Assembly: GCA_025435555.1 (NCBI GenBank)
Contig: JAIWWG010000063.1
Span: forward strand, 1 to 64,000
Source: Chytriomyces cf. hyalinus JEL632
Taxonomy: Eukaryota > Chytridiomycota > Chytridiomycetes > Chytridiales > Chytriomycetaceae
Reading direction: 5' to 3'
Length of the DNA stretch: 64,000 nucleotides
The notes beneath the pieces are model-generated. The model did not search any database, was not told the origin of the DNA, and worked only from the letters and a program-made list of their open reading frames with translations. Each line of letters opens with the position of its first letter. Within the stretch, counting starts at the first letter, position 1. A program made the position numbers and the translations under genes. This document shows, one piece after another, positions 56,301-64,000 of the stretch.

Positions 56301-56893
56301 CGAGCGAGCATCATTTTGTGGTTATGGATGCGCTGAATCTCATTGAAACGTTTGCCAGCGTGTCCAAGGAATTTTTGATGAAGCGATTTGTTACGGACTT
56401 GTTGCCACGCGTGGAAACGGTGTTGGCTGCCTTTTCTGGGGTTCCCGTGTCCGTGCAGCGTGCGGCGGCTTCATCACAGGTATTGAGGAGGAAGCAATCG
56501 CAGCGGGAAGTATCTGGAATGCGCGACGTGCATTCGGTTGTTTTCAAAATTGTGGCAAAATGTTTGTTGTCGCTGGAGCAAATTGTGCGTGCGATGCCAG
56601 TCATGACTGTTCAAGATTTATCCCGCGTGTTGGACATGGTTTGGCCCTTTTTAGAGGTTCGGCAGCATGAAGTGTTGAAGAGGCATGCAACGAAAGTAGT
56701 TGAGGTGGTTTCTTTGAAGGATGGGAATGATATGTGGGTGCGATGTCAGACGGTTTTCGCTGTGGAGACTCCCGCGTATGTGCTGAAGCCTCCTGCATCG
56801 CTGGCTGGAAGATTGCGGGAACTCCGAATTCCGCTGTTTATGAAGGATCAGATGAAAGGGATGGGAACGTTTGTGCTTCCAGATAACTTTTGA
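53393..56893 (+). CDS. TTI1: TTI1, HEAT-repeat subunit of the TTT complex
   Basis: TTI1 with TEL2 and TTI2 stabilises PIKK kinases (TOR, ATM, ATR). The predicted start at 53393 gives MFSRTQDTTACGHIIHLTLI, then VVSLAAEAGLIAKGCFEKGH. Three introns down, a 2.5-kb exon carries LAKERDDIRTADWLMQTLEK (family YREADWvk-like core), SETVRKNAAQVCCSILKKCR, and FEPFLMDTIYLVIEKIGDPN. HEAT repeats follow, then KILLKAQHFLMRDDPYMQSL, NPLVHILWPSILTLLTSEHH with FVVMDALNLIETFA, the most diagnostic TTI1 region. It ends GTFVLPDNF. About 1,110 residues in total, near the family norm. The N-terminal 100 residues resemble TTI1 weakly and the start is only 21 bases after the GHITM stop, so a missed first exon or N-terminal loss is possible. 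Confidence 0.85.
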
Positions 56894-56943
56894 TTCTTTT
56901 GTTTTCCTATGATGCACGTGTATTTCTTTTTGTACTTATTCAA

Positions 56944-59900
56944 CTAAAAATAATATTCACTCTCTCTCTTTCGAAGCTTCTTTTGCTGTGTTATTGGATT
57001 CAGCTGGTGTGGAACATCTGCTGTCGACGCCGCTGAGGAAGACGCCGGTCGAGACCAAGAAAGGTTTTTACGCTGTGCTGGTTGCTTGTCGTCTGCCTTC
57101 TTAATGTCCTTTAAGATGCCGTACTCTGGAGCTGTTCGATTCAAGTGTTCGCGTTCGTGGAGGTTTTTTTGCATGTCTGCCAACTGTTTTGCAAACCGTT
57201 TCGCGTTTCTTGCGAGCTTTGGTTGTTGAAGATTTTGTTAATAGTTTCATCGCTGTTTGGGCTTAAAGGGAGGTCACCTCTTCCTCCAGGACTACCACGC
57301 GTGTTTCGCTGGACTCTGCGCGCATGAGAACTTCAACGTAAGTTGATTCAGGCACTCCGTGCGAACTTGCGGTATTGCCGTATGACTGGGAATGGTATCG
57401 AATATCATTTAACTTGGGTTTAGGTGCTTCTGTATTCTAAATGAGCTCAGTTGTTAGCTGCTAGCCATGGCTGACGAGGGCACTCCGCACCTGTCGCTTT
57501 TCCATTTCTGAAATCTGCTGTTTCAGAGTTGTATTTTCATCGGCCAGGACTTTGTAGAGGTTGACTTCCAGTTCGTCTGGTTCACTTGCCTTGATCGCAT
57601 CTTCGATTTTACCTGTGGAATTTGAAGATTAAGAAGTGCGAATGAAGGGGAGGGTCGTTCGTTCAATACCTTGGATGTTGGCTGGCACTCGCTCCTTTAA
57701 GTAAGATCCAAGCCGTGCAATGATATGTTCCTGTTTCTTGATGGTCGCCTTGAAAAGGGTTTCGGCCTCCTTGTCGCTTTGCAACGCGTGCAATAGTTTC
57801 TGCTGTGCCATATGAGCTTGTTGCATTTCAAGATACTTTTTCTCGACATCATTGCGCTCGATCTGGGCCAACTGGGCCACCTCCAGTTGTGCCGACAAGT
57901 TCCGATGTTTCACGATTTCGTTCTGGAGACGTTCAGCCATGGACGAGTATCGCTTCTCCAGTTCGAGACGAGGAATGTCTTGAATGTCTACCGTGTTGAG
58001 GAGTTTGTTGGTTTTGATTTCGGATTCACGGAGTTTGTCTTCGAGGAGTTTGATTTTTTCCTGGTGTTGGGTGAGGTTAGTTCGTTTTTGTTTCGCGAGT
58101 TGCTGGAATTTTGAAGCAAAAGTTGAAACCTCCAGCTTCGCGTTTCGCTCTTTGCTTGCGACCAAGTCTTGGCCCACTTTTTGGACGGCATTTGAGCGAG
58201 TTTCGAGTTCGTGGAGCAGCTTGTCAATGAGGCGTTGACGCTGCTCCACGTCTGCGTACGTGAACGTCATGTGTTTCGCCTGCATTGGACTTAACAATGA
58301 GGTATCAGTCATCGATTGCATTCCTTGAAAAATAAGGAAGGCACCTTTCCGCTGCCGTTGCTGCCGCACTCATTTCCACCTCGCGTTCCTGCTTGACCAT
58401 TTCCAGTAGCTGTTCAATGGAGCATTCCAGATTTGTCTTAACGGATATGTGTTCCTTCTTCACTGGTTTCGCTTTCATGGTTTCTGTCTTCAACGCGTCC
58501 TATACCCAAATGAAATGGTTGTCAGTCGAGACCCCTCATCAACTTCGGGCCCTCTTTTCTCACCCAGTTTTCAGGCACCTTGATATCAAGCGCGCAAGTA
58601 ATGCTACTTGTCCCAGGCATACCATCGTACTGACCAACAAACCGCAACGCAACATCGTCTATGGTCAATACTTTCCGTGACTCTGCAATTGGGATGACTG
58701 AAAAGTCGCCTAAAGGCACAATCCCAAATGCAATGATTTCGTCAATCGAGAAATTGGAATTTGATGCGCGTCGATCGTCGCTGATCGGTGGTTCTTTGTA
58801 CATTTCAATGACGAGTGCTGTTTCAACGCCTACTGACATCTGTGCATTTTTTTTTTGTTAGGATCGCAAGAGTAATTTGAGAAAACTGGCATGCCCTACC
58901 AAATCCATACAGAATACAAAATGCTCGTTCCATTCAGGCTTTTGCGTGTACCCTGTGGCCGTTGTCATTTGATAATACGTTGCGTCCGCCTTTCCCCTGT
59001 GCGGTATGATTTGGTTGGGTTTATCGTGAATCAAGAATGGAACAGGCGAGTCTTTTGTGAGTGGGTAGTTGCTAATGAGGGTCCCGTTCGAGTCAAAGTC
59101 CAGCTGAGCGGCTGGCAAGAGTTGCGGGAATGTTGTTGGGCAGGATTCCTGAAAACAGAAGTCAATGTGTAAGAAGATTGTACCGTTTTGTAATTCTTCC
59201 TTTGTTTACCCGAAACCGGTTCTGCAATTGGGCCATCTTGGCCTTGTAGTCGTTCATGCTGTTTGTGATTTTGAGGACGGCGATAAAATGGGCACCGAAC
59301 GGCAGAGCACTGACAACGCCTTTCAAACACAACTCCAGAAACACCATTGCCTTTGTGTAATCTTTTTGAAGCTGCGGCGCCGCAGTCACTGCACAGTCCT
59401 CATTGCGCACAGAAACGCGAAGACATGGAGTGTACTCTTTATGAATCGTGCTCACGGACCGTAATACCAAATTCACTTGCCGATGGGACGGAAAATGCTT
59501 CGCGGCAATGGGGAGGTTGAATTTGGCAATGTACCGTTTCGAGCTTTCGTCCAATATTGAAATGAAGATTCCGGGGATTTCGCTTTGTTGCTGCGACGAG
59601 TACGGTTCCTCGCAAATGAGACTGAATTTCTCGCCGAACGTGGCTTCGCGGCCTGCTGGAGCCGTATTTGTGACGAGTTTTGCTCTTTGGTTGCAGCTTC
59701 TTTTGCGGTTTTGATGGATATGAATGCTTTTGGGAGCGTGACTTCGCAGGACCCGACGTTCATGAGCGGGGGGAGATTCCAAATTTGGTGGATAAAGAGT
59801 GTTAGTTTTTGGCCGGATGTAGAGCCTGTGTCGTGTATAAATATTTCGACAGGCTTTTCTGGTTCGCGATTCGATTGAAACAAGATTAGCTTCGTACAGA

Positions 59901-60878
59901 TGGTATAAACGTTCATACTACATACTGGTAGTCACTGATTCGCTCGCTCCTTCATCGTCAAGCAATGCCTGTGATGCCACAGCTTGCGCAGAATTTGCAC
60001 TCTTTCGGGAAGAACCGCCGCTCAAAGTAAAAACCAGCCGCAAATGGCCGACAGTTTTTGAATGAGATCCTGGAAGTGCGTCGCTCTTTAGCGCTATGTA
60101 AACGTCACTCTTATGGCCATCCAACGCGCTCAAATCACTGCACTCAAACGTGTGAGACCCAATCTTGTTGATTGTAGCGCCAGATCCGTCTTTGGTTTTC
60201 TCGACGCGGATCGCGGAAATAACGACGCGGATGCCGCTCTGCTCTGCGTTGATTTGGCTTGCGGGGCTCGTCGGCCTCTCTCGTTCGGGCAGAACGAAGG
60301 AAAATACATTTGGGTTGAAGCTTGGATGTCGGGATGGAGGTGTGGATACATCCGTGCGAGGACATTTATCTGCGCTGGTTTTGCCCCAGAAGGTTGTTTC
60401 AAACTTGAGATAAAAGTTTCCTTCGTCTTCAAACTCGGCCTCTGAGACTGAGATTTCCAGCGTTGTTGGGGTTTTCGCAGGAGGGGATTCCTTTGTACTT
60501 AGTTCGGTGAAGGATGTGTACTTTGCAAGTGGCGGGTCCGTCCGACTTGCGTGAGGATTTGTGACCATGATTTGCACATCGATTGCTGACAATTCCTGTT
60601 GGAAAAGCGGATTTAGGCACAATTGTATTGATTGGTACGCTGTTTGGTTTCTCTATTTGGGTTCTCACTCTTTGTTCATGGTGTTCAGTAGCGGCATAGC
60701 GGCCACTGCCTGGGTACTCGACGACCAGTTGGTGTTTACCCGGGCTCTCACAAATGCTGGAGCTTCTGGCATGGCATCTGCAGACAGAGCACTGCCGTTG
60801 CGTTGTCAGGGTTTGCTCGAGTTCGAACTGACGGAGATTGAAGAAATGGCCGATCAAGCCAAGTGCAAAAATTTTCAT
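56944..60878 (-). CDS. CCDC33: CCDC33-like multi-C2, coiled-coil protein
   Basis: CCDC33 orthologues are found in ciliated organisms. From about 60878 (MKIFALGLIGHFFNLRQFEL) the first exon has GKHQLVVEYPGSGRYAATEH and joins ELSAIDVQIMVTNPHASR. Then come C2-like segments (TLEISVSEAEFEDEGNFYLK, GIRVVISAIRVEKTKDGSGA; LFIHQIWNLPPLMNVGSCEV, KAFISIKTAKEA; ALPFGAHFIAVLKITNSMND; WNEHFVFCMDLVGHAS), and DFSVIPIAESRKVLTIDDVA. The C-terminal third is coiled coil (MSAAATAAE, RLIDKLLHELETRSNAVQKV, LEKRYSSMAERLQNEIVKHR, IKKQEHIIARLGSYLKERVP, KVLADENTTLKQQISEMEKR), then a basic tail ending KRESEYYF. Several C2 domains then coils is the CCDC33 layout. About fifteen introns. The start is provisional. Confidence 0.74.
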
Positions 60879-60899
60879 TCATTCATATGACCTGGTCAA

Positions 60900-61725
60900 C
60901 AAATTTGCACGAGACAAGACTTGGTTGCGATGGTGACCGAGCAACAGCGCAGTTAGTTTTGCATACGCCGTACGTTGAATGGCTCTGGGGCTTTACACCA
61001 CATCTTGCTTGCTGTGTTGCAGCTGGAGATTGTCTCGACTCAATTTGTCTTCAATCACACACACAATTTCCACTCAATATATTATTTATATATTTATAAT
61101 TGTCAGGCGATGCGGCTTTCGTTTCACCTTGCGCACTGGACTCTGGCTGGGGCGCACTCTCACTGCGTGGTGAAGGAGAAGGCGCACGAGATGAGCATGT
61201 CTGCGGAATCGACAACAAGCACACACGGAAGCAGTCGCGCTCTTCCAGTGACAAACAGCGCAGGTGCAACGCCAAGCCAAGTCTTCTCGGTCCAAGCCTC
61301 ACGGAAAGAATCAGCATCAAATAAAAAATTATAAACTGATGGAAAATAGAAAACGAGGGTTTAATTTAATTTCACGTAATTTCTGTTTCTCTTCATTCTC
61401 TCATGGGAGGGGAGGGGAGGTCTCTCGTTAAGCTACACTGCTACTGTTGGCGTTGGTGTTGGGTACTCGGCAGCAGTAGCTTGCGGCTGCGTTGGTGCAT
61501 ACGACACGTGCATCCTTGCTTGAAGCAAAGCTGACCAGCTGTCAACGGACAACACATCTCCACGAGTCAAAAGCGCACGAAAAAGAATAATGTGATCAGT
61601 CCAAATTGGCACTGAAAATCGCCTTTTAATACTGCGCACGACATCAAGCCCAAGTCCTGAAAACCCTATTTATACGGACCAGCGTCGCTGTTGAATCCCA
61701 GACAACACTCCTCCCAAAGCAAAAC
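60900..61725. other. Intergenic region with weak open frames only
   Basis: Lies between the CCDC33 start and tyrosinase. A plus frame (about 61109-61334, MRLSFHLAHWTLAGAHSHCV start) and a minus frame (61433-61639, RRFSVPIWTDHIILF) are open but show no recognisable domain or splice support. It includes a G-rich run (GGGAGGGGAGGGGAGG, about 61405-61420). Probably promoter and untranslated sequence for the flanking genes. Confidence 0.5.
61667..61674 (+). promoter_or_regulatory. TATA-box-like element of the tyrosinase gene
   Basis: TATTTATA lies 52 bases before the tyrosinase ATG at 61726, a fitting distance for a short 5' leader. The same bases read TATAAATA on the other strand. Confidence 0.5.
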
Positions 61726-63279
61726 ATGCAGATCCTTCTCTCCCTCGCACTTCTGGCCATCACTGCCAACGCCGTCTGCACAAAGATCACCGTCAGACGC
61801 GAGTGGGGCCAGCTCTCAGCTGCCGACAAGAATGCCTACATTGCCGCCGTCAAGAAAATCACTGCCAGACCAATGAGCAACCAGTACAAGGACCCAACCA
61901 AGATGTCCACAGATGACTTTAGTACTACTCACGCTGCCAACGCTCACTGGGCCCACGCCAATGCCGAGTTTTTGGTATTTCACCGTGCCATGTTGAGACT
62001 GTACGAGAAAGCTTTGGAATCTGCCGGGTGGACTGGTGGACTCATTTACTTGGATGAAGGAGCTGTTCCTACTGTAAGTAACTTCCCAGTTGTTGCATAG
62101 AGATGTCCCTGACACTTGTTATCTTTCAGACATGGAACAAGCTCGACCTGTTCTCCAAGGACTACTTTGGTAGCCTGACACGTACTCAGCAGTGCCTCAC
62201 TGACGGACAGTTCAGCAAGGCGTCGGGCTTCGTTGACCTCGGCGACAACGGCCGCAGCTGTGTGACCCGCTGCGGCAGCGGAACAATGTGGTCCGCAAAG
62301 TACATTGCCGCCAACGTGCTCTCCACTGCCACCACCTACGAGCAGCTGCGTGGAGACGACACCGCCAACTACCACGGTAACCCAACCTGAAATCAAAACT
62401 GAAAATTTTCATTGCTAAATGTAAAACATTTTCTACGCGAATATAGGTACTGGACACATGGTTATGGGAGGCAACTGCGACATGGGCAACCCGCTCTGGT
62501 CCCCACGCGACCCCCTGTTCTACCTCCACCACACCTACGTTGACAAGATTTACTGGAAATGGCAACAGCTGTGCCCTACCTACGTGACCGACTACGAGGG
62601 AAACTTGTCTGCCGGAAAGAACCCAAACCCACTCCTTGGAAACTCACGCCCAGTCAGCCCTACCCTTCCATTGGACTCTTGGGTCGGATTAACCGCTGCA
62701 GACGTGTTTGACACAAAGAACGACTTTCTTTGCTATACTTACTCAAAAAGCGCTGGTGACATTGACTATACTGCTGCCAAGTGTCCCAAGGGTCAAACTG
62801 CCAATACCAACCCATGGGCAACCAACGGTACCAAAACTCGTCGTCAAGATGAAACTCGTCTCGCCAAACGCGCCGCCACAAAGCTTCCTTCCGGTTCTGT
62901 TACAGTTGCTGAAGGCATCAACGGTACCAGCCAAGTACAAGTCACCTGTGCATCCAAGACTTCCAACTACATCATCCCAGCCGGTTGTGTGATCCACAAG
63001 TCCTTCTGTAGTCACATTTCTGTGAAACCTGCCAACTCTGAAGTTGCAAAGAAGGACTCCCACTGTCCCATGGTCATTCGCCCAGCGTGTGAAAAGGAGA
63101 CGGATTATGTCCGTGCAGACAACTTGAAGGCTCCCGAGCCAACGAGTGTGTACCAGTACCCAACCTTTTTGACTGACAAGCAAATTCGTGTGCGTAACAT
63201 GGACCACTGTGGTGTCCGTGCCAGTGATGTGAATGTGATGAGATTGGTGGATGAGTTGAACGCTGGACTCCGAGTTTGA
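61726..63279 (+). CDS. Secreted tyrosinase (type-3 copper phenol oxidase)
   Basis: Tyrosinase oxidises monophenols and diphenols to quinones, usually towards melanin or wall cross-linking. The start gives MQILLSLALLAITANAVC, a signal peptide. The CuA site is THAANAHWAHANAEFLVFHR, with His in WAH and FHR. The CuB site has HG|TGHMVMGG (the intron falls between the two histidines) and SPRDPLFYLHHTYVDKIYWK. The segment after CuA reads GGLIYLDEGAVPT where many relatives have YWDW, so both tryptophans are replaced. After the core a roughly 200-residue C-terminal region with a dibasic stretch (KTRRQDETRLAKR) probably is cut on activation, followed by Cys-rich IIPAGCVIHKSFCSH and DHCGVRASDVNVMRLVDELN. 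It ends AGLRV. Two introns. Codon use is strongly biased, so high expression is likely. Confidence 0.92.
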
Positions 63280-64000
63280 AGTCGCTGAATTTTGAAATTT
63301 CTAACTATTTAACGTTTTGCTTTTTTCAAATGAGGGCCAAGTCTTGCGCCCAAAACTTAATTCTTCCAATATAAAGATGGATATAGAGTTCTCTATTAAA
63401 ATTCTTGATGGTCTTTTATTTTCTGTTCAAGTGTGGCCATGTAGAAGCCCATAGCGCACGCTCCGCATCAATTTTAGACGCTCTGACGCAATCAAATGTA
63501 AATAAGCCAGCAGCGGAACGAGATACTTTGGTCGCAACCAAAGCATCGACAATCACAACGACAACAACCCTGCCTCTGTCAAAGCTTGAGGGCTTTTTAG
63601 CCGGTGAGTCTATTCTTGCCATAAAGAAAGGACATTTACCTAACAGTTTATGACACATCCTGGAAATAACCCGGACCTAGTAGAAACAACACAAACAACG
63701 ACTGTGTGGACAGATGTGTCACGCAGTAATTCCGCAGACCTTGGTGGAACAGAATACAAAAGACAAAAGAAGAGATATTACCTCTTGTCAGTCTAATAGT
63801 TGATTCATAAATAAATTAAAATAATAATATAGTCTAGTTCTATTCGCAGGTAATTTGTCCTATTAAATGAGTTGTAATAGACATGCAATCAACAGCATTG
63901 AAACAATATTTACCTGATTGCTCAATGCAACAGGGAGGCGAGCCGCTCCAAAATCCTCATGAGATGAAAATCCGACTAGTCAGGCGGTTTCTGTTATTGA
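63280..64000. other. Intergenic sequence downstream of tyrosinase
   Basis: AT-rich, with only short frames (for example 63405-63653 plus, ending KKGHLPNSL) that resemble nothing known. AATAAA-like and ATAAATAAATTAAAATAATAAT runs occur near 63385 and 63805. No RNA gene or repeat was recognised. Confidence 0.5.

Noticed and set aside
63405-63658. Small gene after tyrosinase on either strand
   Set aside because: Both strands are open by chance; no start context, splice sites or known motif.

Overview
The window is nuclear DNA from a gene-dense fungus. Most genes are split by short GT-AG introns (about 30-120 bases) and neighbours are often only 20-100 bases apart. The pathway set is fungal: LYS1 saccharopine dehydrogenase (alpha-aminoadipate lysine route), RAD7, an ATG22-like protein, an OPT transporter, GUT2, SMU1, a fungal GH26-like enzyme and a tyrosinase. 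Three genes look like homologues of cilium/flagellum-associated proteins (CFAP141/C1orf189, CCDC33, CCDC24). Together this points to a zoosporic fungus, most likely a chytrid. No rRNA, tRNA, CRISPR array or intact transposon was recognised, and all assignments rest on reading the sequence without database searches.

Layout. 1-2.7 kb: the edge of a small membrane-protein gene divergent from a UBE2G1-type E2, a long imperfect inverted repeat and a small unidentified gene. 2.7-11 kb: LYS1, HGH1, then a tightly packed minus-strand run of RAD7, a HINT3-like HIT hydrolase and CCDC24. 11-16.5 kb: GH26-like enzyme, P450, APH-type kinase-like protein. 16.7-22.3 kb: RRM+YTH protein, a 64-residue CRIB-only protein, TMEM135, KAE1. 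22.6-28.6 kb: the most unusual part. It holds a broken chimera of a conserved unnamed domain and the C-terminal half of a lipoxygenase, an ATG22-like gene, a frameshifted oxidoreductase relic, and a heme-thiolate peroxygenase fused to an intact copy of the same unnamed domain. 28.9-37.1 kb: OPT transporter, CFAP141, GUT2, PPME1. 37.2-47.5 kb: VDAC, SMYD-type SET/MYND, DPY30, patatin lipase, SMU1, mitochondrial BCAT, GNAT. 47.6-53.4 kb: a CA microsatellite, a secreted mucin-like Cys-rich gene, a decayed SNF2/RING ATPase and two tandem GHITM-like (TMBIM) genes. 53.4-64 kb: TTI1, CCDC33, an open intergenic stretch and a secreted tyrosinase.

Shared themes. Chromatin and RNA: SMYD, DPY30, YTH, SMU1, RAD7, TTI1. 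Mitochondria: VDAC, GUT2, two GHITM copies, BCAT. Flagellum: CFAP141, CCDC33, CCDC24. Oxidative or lipid chemistry: peroxygenase, lipoxygenase remnant, P450, patatin lipase, tyrosinase. The unnamed domain, seen once behind a peroxygenase and once in front of a lipoxygenase fragment, is the best candidate here for something undescribed.
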